A DNA stretch of 64,000 bases from Laspinema sp. D2d (GTDB taxonomy: Bacteria; Cyanobacteriota; Cyanobacteriia; Cyanobacteriales; Laspinemataceae), in the NCBI RefSeq assembly GCF_025370755.1, contig NZ_JAMXFC010000036.1:3132-67131 (forward strand), read 5' to 3'. Each line of letters starts with the position of its first letter. Position 1 is the stretch's first letter. The translations under genes were made by a program, and so were the position numbers. The notes under the pieces were generated by a model. That model made no database searches and was not told the origin of the DNA. It saw nothing but the letters and a program-made list of their open reading frames with translations. Of the stretch, positions 51,111-59,695 are shown piece after piece.

Positions 51111-52694
51111 ATGCGTGTCTTACTTTTATATCCACTTTTTCCGAAAAGTTTCTGGTCCTTTGAAAAAGCTTTAGCTTTAGTCGATCGCAAAGCCCTACTA
51201 CCGCCCCTGTGTTTAGTCACTGTTGCGGCTTTATTACCCCAGGAATGGGACTATAAACTCGCCGATCGCAACATTCGTGACATCACTGAGGAAGAATGGG
51301 AATGGGCAGATTTAGTGATTTTATCGGCCATGATAGTTCAACAAGAAGATTTCCTGGCCCTGATTCGCGAAGCGAAACGGCGTTCTAAGCTTGTAGCTGT
51401 CGGTGGCCCTTATGTAACATCCCTCCCCAGGGAAGCAGCAGCAGCGGGTGCCGATTACCTGATTTTAGATGAAGGGGAAATCACGCTTCCTCTGTTTGTT
51501 GAAGCCCTAAAACGAGGGGAAAAAACCGGCACTTTCAGCGCCAATGGTGAAAAAGCCGACGTAACGCAAACCCCTATCCCCCGCTTTGATTTATTGGATC
51601 GTCATGCCTATGATACGATGGCGATTCAATTTTCTCGGGGTTGTCCTTTTCAATGTGAATTCTGCGATATTATTGTCCTCTACGGACGCAAATCCCGCAC
51701 TAAACATCCCTCCCAAATTTTAGCCGAACTCGATCGCCTCTTAGAATTGGGGTTTACTCAAGCGGTTTTTCTGGTCGATGACAACTTTATTGGCAATAAG
51801 CGCAACGTTAAGCTTTTGCTCAAAGATTTGAAAAATTGGCAAGAAAAAAATGGTTATCCCTTCCGGTTAATTACGGAAGCCTCGGTTGATTTGGGTCAAG
51901 ATTCAGAGTTGCTGAAAATGATGGTGGATTGCAATTTCTATGTCGTATTTTTAGGAATTGAAACCCCGGACGAAGACAGCCTGACCCTGACTAAAAAGTT
52001 TCAAAATACCCGAGATTCTCTGAGTGATTCAGTTCAAGCGATTACTGAAGCCGGAATGCGGGTGATGGCGGGATTTATTATTGGTTTTGATGGGGAAAAA
52101 CCGGGGGCAGGCGATCGCATCGTCCAGTTCGTCGAAAATACCTCCATTCCAATGGCAATGTTCAGTATGTTGCAAGCCCTTCCCCATACCGCCCTCTGGC
52201 ATCGATTACAGAAAGAGGGGCGCTTAAATACCGAACTTGCTAACGGAAACCAAACCACCTTAATGAATTTCATTCCCACCCGACCTCTGGAAGAGATTGC
52301 CCGGGAATACATTGATGGATTTTGGCAACTCTACGATCCTCAACGCTATTTAGACCGCACCTACCGCCATTTTATGATGATGGGTAAACCCCGGAATCCC
52401 GTAGCGAGGCGTCGCTTCAACTGGCCTACCATTCGGGCATTTTTAACGATTTGCTGGCGACAAGGAATCGTTCGTCCTACCCGTTGGAAATTCTGGCTGT
52501 ATTTGGCTACAATTCTCCGCCATAATCCCCGGGTATTCGATCATTATTTAGCCGTGTGCGGACTTTTTGAACATTTTAGCGAATATCGCACCATTGTTCG
52601 AGACCAAATTGAAAGTCAACTGGCGGAATATTTAGCAAAACAAAAACACATTGAAGCCTATGAATTTGAACAAAAAGAGTCCGCAGTAGCTTAA
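51111..52694 (+). CDS. Cobalamin-binding radical SAM protein (DUF4070 type)
   Basis: A 527-residue protein. The N-terminal ~150 residues are a B12-binding Rossmann domain (MRVLLLYPLFPKSFWSFEKA; AVGGPYVTSLPREAAAAGAD; LILDEGEITLPLF). The radical SAM core has the iron-sulfur motif CPFQCEFC (Cys178, 182, 185), preceded by IQFSRG. The C-terminal part resembles DUF4070. Enzymes of this architecture include methylases such as the hopanoid C-2 methylase HpnP, but I cannot assign that substrate. The gene stands alone between terminators. Confidence 0.85.
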   Translation: MRVLLLYPLFPKSFWSFEKALALVDRKALLPPLCLVTVAALLPQEWDYKLADRNIRDITEEEWEWADLVILSAMIVQQEDFLALIREAKRRSKLVAVGGPYVTSLPREAAAAGADYLILDEGEITLPLFVEALKRGEKTGTFSANGEKADVTQTPIPRFDLLDRHAYDTMAIQFSRGCPFQCEFCDIIVLYGRKSRTKHPSQILAELDRLLELGFTQAVFLVDDNFIGNKRNVKLLLKDLKNWQEKNGYPFRLITEASVDLGQDSELLKMMVDCNFYVVFLGIETPDEDSLTLTKKFQNTRDSLSDSVQAITEAGMRVMAGFIIGFDGEKPGAGDRIVQFVENTSIPMAMFSMLQALPHTALWHRLQKEGRLNTELANGNQTTLMNFIPTRPLEEIAREYIDGFWQLYDPQRYLDRTYRHFMMMGKPRNPVARRRFNWPTIRAFLTICWRQGIVRPTRWKFWLYLATILRHNPRVFDHYLAVCGLFEHFSEYRTIVRDQIESQLAEYLAKQKHIEAYEFEQKESAVA

Positions 52695-52710
52695 TTAAAA
52701 GAAGTAAACT

Positions 52711-52737
52711 AGGTGCGTGCTTTCGGGTTACGCACCT
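52711..52737. terminator. Hairpin between convergent genes
   Basis: An 8-base perfect stem (AGGTGCGT / ACGCACCT) with an 11-base loop lies between the convergent radical SAM and TspO genes. No strong T-tract is present on either side, so termination is plausible but unproven. The AGGTGCGT sequence also belongs to a common cyanobacterial repeat. Confidence 0.5.
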
Positions 52738-52757
52738 GACTCATTTCTATGTTTTCC

Positions 52758-53231
52758 TTAGCGGTCCTCTGGATTGATCTGAACCATTGCCCAAGTGGTA
52801 TAAGTACCAATTGGACTCCAAATCATATAAGGAATTAATAAAACCCCCGCCCAAGTTGAAATGGGCCAAACACTTAATGCTAATAAATAGCTTAATAAAC
52901 CTCCCGTTGCCCCAATAATTGTCCCCACGGTGAGGCTTTGCAATTTACACATGACAGGGGTATAAGAAATTGTGACAATTTCTAGCACTAAATAAAAGAC
53001 CATTAAGACCCAACTTAGTTGAGTTCTGGGGGCGGCTTCCCAAACTAGATAAGCGGACCAACCCCCACAAATAAAAATGAGAGTCCAAATGATGGGAATT
53101 GCCCGTTCAAAGGTCAACCATCGGGGACGCTGCAAGCGATTAAACCAGCGAATATCGGCCCCCGTCAATGCACTACCACCTCCCGCCACTAAAACACCGA
53201 TCGCCGCAATCACCATCCAAGACTTAATCAT
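52758..53231 (-). CDS. tspO: TspO/MBR family protein
   Basis: A 157-residue protein with five hydrophobic helices and the family pattern of conserved tryptophans/prolines (LQRPRWLTFERAIPIIWTLI; LLIPYMIWSPIGTYTTWAM). TspO proteins bind tetrapyrroles and are linked to stress and pigment regulation in cyanobacteria. Sequence is more diverged than typical members (the usual PxWxPP motif reads PRWLTFERAIPIIW), so a related subfamily is possible. Confidence 0.75.
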   Translation of the reverse strand: MIKSWMVIAAIGVLVAGGGSALTGADIRWFNRLQRPRWLTFERAIPIIWTLIFICGGWSAYLVWEAAPRTQLSWVLMVFYLVLEIVTISYTPVMCKLQSLTVGTIIGATGGLLSYLLALSVWPISTWAGVLLIPYMIWSPIGTYTTWAMVQINPEDR

Positions 53232-53339
53232 AATTCCCCACCTCTATACTATCCCAGATTTTCCCCTCTAGTATATCCTGAATTTTCATTTTCTAATAAT
53301 AACCTCTCTCTTTCTTGAATACACATCTTGTAAACTCCC

Positions 53340-53392
53340 AATTTGATCCCCCCAACCCCCCTTAATAAGGTGGGTTTTTTAGAATTTTACCC
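53340..53392. repeat. Dispersed C-rich palindrome (CCCCCCAACCCCCCTTAATAAGG type)
   Basis: GATCCCCCCAACCCCCCTTA at 53344 and on, with a short AAGGTGGG right arm, is a degraded copy of the dispersed repeat found intact at 59247-59327. It lies between the PQQ-propeller gene stop and the TspO promoter. Confidence 0.65.
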
Positions 53393-53446
53393 GCCCTCTG
53401 GTGGTTTTAATAACACCTTTAGTCTTCCCGAAAAAAAAAGAAAAAC

Positions 53447-55048
53447 TTATCCAAGAGAATACATCCAGCCATCGCGGGCGCAAATTCTAACAACTCCATC
53501 CCAAACAATTGGGGTAGATTCAAAGGAGATACCGGGTAAAAAATGTCCTGATTGTTCTACTTTTAACCGATAAAATTCTCCTCGTTGATTAGAAACTGCA
53601 TTTGACCTATTGCCCTGGGTTTCTTCCCAGTGTAAATCAAACAAATAAACTCCATTATATCCGGCAGCAATGAGTTTATTCCCTTCGGTAAAAATTGGCG
53701 TAGAAATCGAACCTCCAATATTGGTTTTAAATAAAATCAAGGGAGTGTCATACTCTTCTTTGAACCAAGGTCCTTTAACTTTTTCACCTGTGGTTTGAGT
53801 TTGAGACCCGATATAGAGGTAACCATCAATGGCCGTGATGGCAAATAAGGCCGGGAATTCTCCCGTGGGATTATATTCATCATTGAGGGCAACGGACCCA
53901 ATAATTCCCCCTTCCCATCCACTAAAATTGCGATTTCCTGTGGGAAAAAACCAATTTACAGCCTTTTCTTCCGGTTGGCTGGGGTCGAGTTTAAAGACTC
54001 CCCCTTGGCCGGGAATGTATTGTCTTTCTATGGCACAAAATAGTTTATTATCTTGGGAAATAACTACACTGCCATCAATATCAGACCCGGTGAAAAAATC
54101 CCAGATAATTTCTTTGTTTTCTAGGTTAATGCCATAAATATGGCCGGAACCCGACGCTATAAAGAGTTGATTTCCGAGTCGAGCGGGGGACGATTCAGTG
54201 ACAATATTTCCTCCCTGTCGGAGACTATCACCGGCTTCATAGAGTTGAACTTCACCTAAAATTTGCGGTTGACCAATGCCGGATTTTAGAGTAGCCGTAT
54301 TGGTATCACTATTCAGAAAATACCCAATGCCATTTTCTCCGGCGTTGAATAAGATACCATTGCCTAAATCTAAGGCACTGCTATCATTATCCCGACTATA
54401 ACTTGCCGTTTTTCTAATATCTAGTTTCCAAAGTTCTTCGCCAGTTCTAAAGGAAAGGGCACGAAAGCTGGGAATAGGACCGGCGGAATCGAGGGAATTT
54501 TGAATGCCTAACCGACTGCCTTGTAAGATGACGATGCGATTTTCTTCGGAGGCTTTTTCATCGATATAAAGACTAGCAGTTCCTTTAATGACATCATCAA
54601 ATTGATAACGCCAGATGACTTCGTTGGTTTCAATATCAATTTTTCTGAAGCTGTGATCATAAGCGCCCAGGGTGAGATAAACTTTGCCTTGGTCTCGGGT
54701 GAGGGTGGGTTGTCCGGTCCATCCAGCACCACTCCAGGTCCGCCAAGAGGTGCCGACTCGGGTTCTGCCGGTTCCTAGGGCAAATTTATCGAGGAGATTT
54801 AATCCTTGGGGTATCCCTCTGCCATAAAATCTCCGCTGATCGTTGCCGAGAAAGGTGGGGATTAATAATTCGGTGTCTGGGGAGAGTCCGGCGATCGCCC
54901 CTTGGACGGTTTCATTAACGGTGGGTAACAAATTCCTTGGCGGTGTAGTCCGGGTTGGAGTACGACATCCTTGGAGAATGGGCTGCAGTGCAGAACCCAT
55001 TAAAAAGAGTAGGGCATTTTTATTAAAGGTTCGCCGGTTCAAAGTCAT
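53447..55048 (-). CDS. PQQ-like beta-propeller lipoprotein
   Basis: A 533-residue protein. A Tat-like twin-arginine region (MTLNRRTFNKNALLFLMGSA) and a lipobox (LQGC, Cys28) indicate an exported lipoprotein. The remainder has repeated PQQ-type blades: GKVYLTLGAYDHSFRKIDIE, RIVILQGSRLGIQNS, LFIASGSGHIYGINLENKEI, KLFCAIERQYIPGQGG, KLIAAGYNGVYLFDLHWEE. These bind proteins or cofactors; no dehydrogenase catalytic residues are recognisable, so a structural or assembly role is as likely as an enzymatic one. Monocistronic. Confidence 0.82.
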   Translation of the reverse strand: MTLNRRTFNKNALLFLMGSALQPILQGCRTPTRTTPPRNLLPTVNETVQGAIAGLSPDTELLIPTFLGNDQRRFYGRGIPQGLNLLDKFALGTGRTRVGTSWRTWSGAGWTGQPTLTRDQGKVYLTLGAYDHSFRKIDIETNEVIWRYQFDDVIKGTASLYIDEKASEENRIVILQGSRLGIQNSLDSAGPIPSFRALSFRTGEELWKLDIRKTASYSRDNDSSALDLGNGILFNAGENGIGYFLNSDTNTATLKSGIGQPQILGEVQLYEAGDSLRQGGNIVTESSPARLGNQLFIASGSGHIYGINLENKEIIWDFFTGSDIDGSVVISQDNKLFCAIERQYIPGQGGVFKLDPSQPEEKAVNWFFPTGNRNFSGWEGGIIGSVALNDEYNPTGEFPALFAITAIDGYLYIGSQTQTTGEKVKGPWFKEEYDTPLILFKTNIGGSISTPIFTEGNKLIAAGYNGVYLFDLHWEETQGNRSNAVSNQRGEFYRLKVEQSGHFLPGISFESTPIVWDGVVRICARDGWMYSLG

Positions 55049-55305
55049 GGCTAAACAGGCTAAAATTTAAGAGGGTTGGACCGATCGCCAGGGAACAGAA
55101 CTGTGAGCCGGTGACCTCAACTCCTCCAAGGACGATCGCCGGGTCTAGGTCCGTCTGTTGCGATGAAAATTAAAAAAGGTAATCTTATAGTAGCTGAAAG
55201 GCTGAGGCGATCGCCCCAGGAAATGGAACTGCTAGGCTCTAGCAACGTCTACAAATTCTATATTTTGAGTCAATATTTTGAGTTTATACTGTGAGAGTTA
55301 AAGGC

Positions 55306-56268
55306 ATGAAACCACAGAGGTTATTATTGAGTGTTCTCACCGCTGGGGCGATCGCCACGTCGAGTCTGGTGAGTCCTCCTTTCTCCACTGTTGCCACCGC
55401 CTTTAGTGCGGATGAACAAACCAGCATCAATGTCTATCAGCAGGCGAGTCCTTCGGTAGTGACCATCCGCGTGGGCCGAGGTGCAGGGTCTGGTAGTATT
55501 ATCAGTGCTGATGGCCTCGTTTTAACGAACGATCATGTGGTGAGTTCAGCGCGGAATGGCCGAGTGGAGGTACTCACGAGTACGGGACAGACTTACATCG
55601 GGGATGTGATTGCCACTGATCGCCGCAATGATTTAGCCTTAGTTCGACTCAGAACCAGCGATCCCTTGCCTGCGTTACGGGTGGCGAGTCGAGATGGGAT
55701 CCAGGTCGGTCAACGGGTGTATGCGATCGGCAGTCCCTTTGGACTCTCGGGAACCTTTACCACCGGAATTCTCAGCCGAATTGCTGATAACGGGGATTTA
55801 CAAACCGATGCCGCCATCAATCCCGGTAATTCCGGCGGTCCTTTGCTTAATTCCAATGGTGAACTCATTGGGGTCAACAAGGCAATTTTAAGCCCGAATC
55901 GGGGTGGTAATATTGGGATTGGGTTTGCCACAAGTGCCACGGTTGCCCAGGACTTTATCGCTGCTAATCGGTCCCGGACGGTGGCCCAAGGGACTTCTAG
56001 GACGCCCTCCCCATCGCCCTCTGGGTCAACTTCTCCGCCGCCTCGGTTAGGGATAGAGGTGAATGCCGGTTTAGTGATTCAGTCTGTGGAACGAGGTTCT
56101 CCTGCCGCGCAAATTGGGTTGCGGTCCGGCGATCGCTTGTTAGGGGTGAATGGCACTCGTTTACAGCGGATCGAGCAACTTTTGGCGTTTTTAAATACCC
56201 GTCCCGATTCCGCCGTGTTCACCATCAGTCGAGGACGACGAGTGGCAAATGTGCGCGTAAATTTTTAA
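55306..56268 (+). CDS. HtrA/Deg-type serine protease with shortened PDZ domain
   Basis: From ATG 55306 (a GTG five codons upstream is possible) the product is 320 residues with a signal peptide (cleavage near ATAFSA). The trypsin-like domain has the catalytic triad His77 (LTNDHVV), Asp109 (RRNDLAL) and Ser176 (NPGNSGGP). After a Ser/Pro linker the PDZ domain (AGLVIQSVERGSPAAQIGLR to the end) is compact. It is probably periplasmic, acting on misfolded proteins. A clear terminator follows. Confidence 0.92.
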   Translation: MKPQRLLLSVLTAGAIATSSLVSPPFSTVATAFSADEQTSINVYQQASPSVVTIRVGRGAGSGSIISADGLVLTNDHVVSSARNGRVEVLTSTGQTYIGDVIATDRRNDLALVRLRTSDPLPALRVASRDGIQVGQRVYAIGSPFGLSGTFTTGILSRIADNGDLQTDAAINPGNSGGPLLNSNGELIGVNKAILSPNRGGNIGIGFATSATVAQDFIAANRSRTVAQGTSRTPSPSPSGSTSPPPRLGIEVNAGLVIQSVERGSPAAQIGLRSGDRLLGVNGTRLQRIEQLLAFLNTRPDSAVFTISRGRRVANVRVNF

Positions 56269-56303
56269 GGGGCCACCCCTGGGATAATTTGGGGTCAATT
56301 AAT

Positions 56304-56342
56304 AAAACCCCAGCATTTTGCTGAGGTTTTAGGGTTTATTTT
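56304..56342 (+). terminator. Rho-independent terminator after the HtrA-type gene
   Basis: A 12-base stem with one mismatch (AAAACCCCAGCA / TGCTGAGGTTTT) and a 3-base loop is followed by AGGGTTTATTTTTTC. It lies 35 bases after the stop. Confidence 0.8.
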
Positions 56343-56392
56343 TTCAAGTGAGGAGAGAGGCAGAGGCGTTTTCCCCTGCCGCGAACAAGTTT

Positions 56393-56785
56393 TTAGAAAT
56401 AACGGATCATCAAGGGAACTAACGCTTCCATCGTTTCTCCGGTGACGGTATCTTTGACGCGGGCTTGGCGGAAGGCGGTGCGTCCAGTATAAGAGAAAAT
56501 ACTCTGGGAACTCATATCGCCAATTAACTCGACTAATTCATAACGGCCATCGGAACTGCTGTCGGTGGTGATAATATTCCCCCGAGAGGCGGCACCCCCA
56601 GTGCGATCGAGAATCACGGGCAAAGAGCGAATCACGGGATAGACGATACCTTTGTAAGTGATAACTCGTTCGGTCAGGGCTGCAAGGGGTCTTTGAGCGG
56701 ATGCCGCTTGGGGGAAGGTGAAACCAGAGGTTAGGACCAGTCCGATACCCAATAAAATGGCCTGAATTTTGGCGGAATTTTTCAT
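56393..56785 (-). CDS. Small exported protein of unknown function
   Basis: A 130-residue protein with a clear signal peptide (AILLGIGLVLTSGFTFPQAA, cleavage near ASA-QRP). The mature part is mostly beta: ITYKGIVYPVIRSLPVIL, RYELVELIGDMSSQS, then ARVKDTVTGETMEALVPLMI. No family is recognised. It starts downstream of an unusual pair of overlapping inverted repeats (56907-56964). Confidence 0.7.
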   Translation of the reverse strand: MKNSAKIQAILLGIGLVLTSGFTFPQAASAQRPLAALTERVITYKGIVYPVIRSLPVILDRTGGAASRGNIITTDSSSDGRYELVELIGDMSSQSIFSYTGRTAFRQARVKDTVTGETMEALVPLMIRYF

Positions 56786-56906
56786 GGATTTTTAAGAGAA
56801 AAGGATCGATGAATGCTTACAAAATAATCCCTATTCGGCATTTAGCCAAACTGGGGTCTGTCTTTGCTCGTGGATTGACCCCCAGGGGGTCCGAAATGTT
56901 CCAAGG

Positions 56907-56964
56907 GGCAACACCTCGCGGGTGTTGCCACTAACCGTTATGGCATTGCGAGGGTTAGTGGCAA
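56907..56964 (-). promoter_or_regulatory. Two mutually exclusive overlapping hairpins
   Basis: GGCAACACC (56907-56915) pairs with GGTGTTGCC (56921-56929). TTGCCACTAACC (56925-56936) pairs with GGTTAGTGGCAA (56953-56964). The two share TTGCC, so only one can form. The structure lies between the stop of the GHL10 gene and the start of the small exported protein, a position suited to an attenuator or a terminator. Confidence 0.45.
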
Positions 56965-57043
56965 GTTTTCGGGATAGGCGGCGATCGCCTTTTGGGAAAT
57001 TCGGGGAGATTATCAACAAATGTTGACTTTAGGCCAAACCTAT

Positions 57044-58861
57044 TTAGGGGTTAGATTGCCAATTCTCGTTATCAATCACACTGGGGCGATCGGCCCGATT
57101 CGGAAACAATCGCCCAAACCCGCGTTCCCGTTGCACCGGCGTTTCATCGGACCAACTCCACATACTTTCATAGAAAAAGAAAGAAACCCCTGCAAATCCT
57201 TTTTCCCGAACCACTTCGACCTGTTCTTGAATTTGACGCATGGGAATAGGACGACCGCGTAACCCACTGAGAATTCCAATTCCAACGGGAATATTGCGGC
57301 GGGCCGCTTGCACTTCGGGCCGTTCTAACTCCTCAATAAACACATTAATATCATTCCGATACAGTTGCAAGACAATTTCTTCCACTAATCCTTTTTGTTG
57401 CCAAGTTGCCCAATCTGCTAAATAGTATTCATAAGAAAACTCTTGGGGATTGGGAGATAAACTCACAATTGCCTTGGGATTGCGCGCTTTAATTTCTCGG
57501 AACATTCGTTCTTTAAAAGCCGTAATTTTATCGGCCCGCCAGCGTAACCAAGCTGGGTCTTTTGGGTCTGTCGGCGGAGAATTTCCGTTATGTTCTTGTT
57601 TGTAGAGGCGGACGGTATAATCATCATAGCCATATTCCGAAGGTAACCCTAAATGGTCATCTAGTTGGATGCCATCTACCTCATAATTAGTAACAATTTC
57701 TAGGAGTAAATCTAGGATAAATTGCTGGACTTCGGGGTGAAATGGATTCAACCAAACCCGAGGATGTTCTCCTTCCATCGTCACTTCTGTCCCATCAATG
57801 CGTTCCGTCAGCCAGTGGGGATGACGACGGGCTAATTCAGAATCAGCCGGGGCCATAAAGCCAAATTCAAACCAAGGAATCACCCGCAATCCATTTTTTT
57901 TCCCTTCAGCGATCGCCTCCTTGAGCATATCCCGTCCTTGTCCTAAATTTGGGTCATGATTGCGATCGATGGGCGTGACTAACTGCATAGATTTTCCCGT
58001 CGCCCGTTGCGCAACCTGACTCGGATACAAGGTGTACCCCCAATTCCAAACCGTGGGATAAATTGTGTTAAAATTTAGGTCAGCAAGTCGTTTTATGCCC
58101 CGTTCTAAATTACTTTTAGAAAATAGAACATCGCTATCAATATTGGTTAACCACACCCCCCGAATTTCTGAATTTGGGATAGGAATTGGCGCAAGGGCAA
58201 CATATTCAGAAGACAGAGGAGAAGTCCGTCCCATGAGTGCTTGACAGAGGAAAGCAGAGACATCTCCCCGAGTTGCAGGGCGATTGCCATCTAAACGGCG
58301 GAGATTGGGATAATTAACAATCAGGCGCTTTTCTGTTGCTGCTGCGATCGCATTGCGGGCATAACTGGGAATTTGTCCCCCATCATCAAACATCTGAGAT
58401 AATAACTTTTCCGGTTCTCCTTGAGGAGCATAATTCAATCCACTCACTAAACTCACCCATGCCTGAACCCGAGGGATATTTTGCGTCGGATTAAATCGAT
58501 TTCCCGGATATCCCGATAAGAATCCTCGTTGATAAGCACTCCGAATCGCCGGAGTTGCCCAATAACCGCTAGGAACATCCATAAAAGTAACCACATCCCG
58601 TCCCGCTGTTGCATTGGGAAAAGCCACATCCAACATGGTTGCAAATTCCGCCCGCGTCACCGGCGCATTTGGACGAAACGTCCCATCCTCATACCCATTA
58701 ATAATCCGTCGAGTTTTCAAAGTTTCAATGCAAGATTCCGCCCAATGTCCTTGCACATCAGTAAAAGAAGATTGCGCCCTTGTCGGTAGCGTTGCCAAGG
58801 GAATGAGAGAGAAACTCAGCAGCAATACCCGCAGAAATTGCCAATTCTGGAAGTTAAACAT
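57044..58861 (-). CDS. SLH-domain glycoside hydrolase (GHL10 family)
   Basis: A 605-residue exported protein (signal peptide MFNFQNWQFLRVLLLSFSLI, cleavage near TRAQS). Residues ~30-215 contain three SLH motifs (FTDVQGHWAESCIETLKTRR; TFRPNAPVTRAEFATMLDVA; VPSGYWATPAIRSAYQRGFL). A GHL10/DUF187 TIM-barrel follows, with EIRGVWLTNIDSDVLF, GYTLYPS, VIPWFEFGFMAP and VDGIQLDDHLGLP. SLH domains bind the cell wall, so it probably acts on peptidoglycan or a wall glycan. Length is typical. Confidence 0.9.
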   Translation of the reverse strand: MFNFQNWQFLRVLLLSFSLIPLATLPTRAQSSFTDVQGHWAESCIETLKTRRIINGYEDGTFRPNAPVTRAEFATMLDVAFPNATAGRDVVTFMDVPSGYWATPAIRSAYQRGFLSGYPGNRFNPTQNIPRVQAWVSLVSGLNYAPQGEPEKLLSQMFDDGGQIPSYARNAIAAATEKRLIVNYPNLRRLDGNRPATRGDVSAFLCQALMGRTSPLSSEYVALAPIPIPNSEIRGVWLTNIDSDVLFSKSNLERGIKRLADLNFNTIYPTVWNWGYTLYPSQVAQRATGKSMQLVTPIDRNHDPNLGQGRDMLKEAIAEGKKNGLRVIPWFEFGFMAPADSELARRHPHWLTERIDGTEVTMEGEHPRVWLNPFHPEVQQFILDLLLEIVTNYEVDGIQLDDHLGLPSEYGYDDYTVRLYKQEHNGNSPPTDPKDPAWLRWRADKITAFKERMFREIKARNPKAIVSLSPNPQEFSYEYYLADWATWQQKGLVEEIVLQLYRNDINVFIEELERPEVQAARRNIPVGIGILSGLRGRPIPMRQIQEQVEVVREKGFAGVSFFFYESMWSWSDETPVQRERGFGRLFPNRADRPSVIDNENWQSNP

Positions 58862-59027
58862 AGGTAGAAAGTCCTGAACTGTCGAAAATAGAGAGATTGG
58901 GGACTAAATGCAATGGGGGACTCCCCTTAACCGATAGTCCTGCCACTATTAGACAACACTTTAGCGCCGATTTCGGGATTTACCCCATTTATAGAGGTTC
59001 CCATGATTATGAAATATATTAAACCGC

Positions 59028-59149
59028 TTGCAAAAAGGATTGATCCCCCCAACCCCCCTTATTAAGGGGGGCTTTTAAGAATAAGGATTGATCCCCCCAA
59101 CCCCCCTTATTAAGGGGGGCTTTTAAGAATTGGGTAAGAATTCTATTAG
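59028..59149. repeat. Tandem duplicate of the dispersed palindromic core
   Basis: Two consecutive ~49-base units with core GATCCCCCCAACCCCCCTTA and the complementary GGGGGGC arm occur at about 59035-59083 and 59084-59132. Partial MITE ends are on both sides (CTTGCAAAAAGG to the left, TCTATTAGAC to the right). The orientation is opposite to the copy at 59247. Confidence 0.75.
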
Positions 59150-59246
59150 ACTGATTGGCAAATTGTTAAAAGCAGATTGGCATTTTTAAGGAAACAGGAA
59201 AGGGGGATAAACTCCGTATTTTGAAAAAAATATATTGAAGTATTAT

Positions 59247-59327
59247 TAGACTTCTTGCAAACTTCTTAAAAGCCCCCCTTCTTAAGGGGGGTTGGGGGGA
59301 TCAATCCGGATTTGTGCAAGAGGTCTA
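59247..59327. mobile_element. Intact MITE-like element (81 bp)
   Basis: The ends are TAGACTTCTTGCAAA and TTTGTGCAAGAGGTCTA, an imperfect inverted repeat. Between them lies the core AAGCCCCCCTTCTTAAGGGG with GGTTGGGGGGATCAATCC. This is the uninterrupted version of the element split by the insertion sequence at 8977-10429. Confidence 0.8.
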
Positions 59328-59695
59328 TTAAAAATTTCGTAAGTTTTGGCTTCTACCATTTTGAGGTTAATGTTAAAGATTGGTTAAGTCTTGACCCGGA
59401 AAAAACAGGGGCATTCAAAGGTCCGGTGGGGTTTGGGAAGAGACATCCCGAGGGATTGTGCAACCGAATCCCAGAATACAGAAACTCACTGAAGAAAGTC
59501 AGCAGGGGCGATCGCCATTTAAAATAAACTTGTTCTATCGGATTGGCACAGCGGTGAGAAACCGGGATTCTTCACCAACCCTCTGCCCATCTGCACCCCA
59601 GGAGGGCCAGAAACCGCCTTTCTGGTCCCGTTGATGGAAGAGTGACCCGGGGCTCTCGGCGAGATTGGACTATCACCCCTAACGCTTTAGGAATC

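Larger units (their letters stand above)
58862..59695. other. Repeat-rich intergenic region before the Hsp70-like gene
   Basis: Most of this 830-base region is dispersed repeats: a tandem pair at 59028-59149 and an intact MITE-like copy at 59247-59327, annotated separately. A small hairpin (GGCCAGAAA / TTTCTGGTCC, about 59607-59630) lies near the Hsp70 gene. The 59312-59527 frame overlaps the MITE and is not supported. Confidence 0.55.

Noticed and set aside
51111-52694. Definite hopanoid C-2 methylase (HpnP)
   Set aside because: The architecture fits the broader B12/radical-SAM DUF4070 group; no feature available by eye separates HpnP from its relatives, and no hopanoid genes are adjacent.
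59312-59527. Plus-strand open frame of 71 codons
   Set aside because: It begins inside the MITE end and shows no family features.
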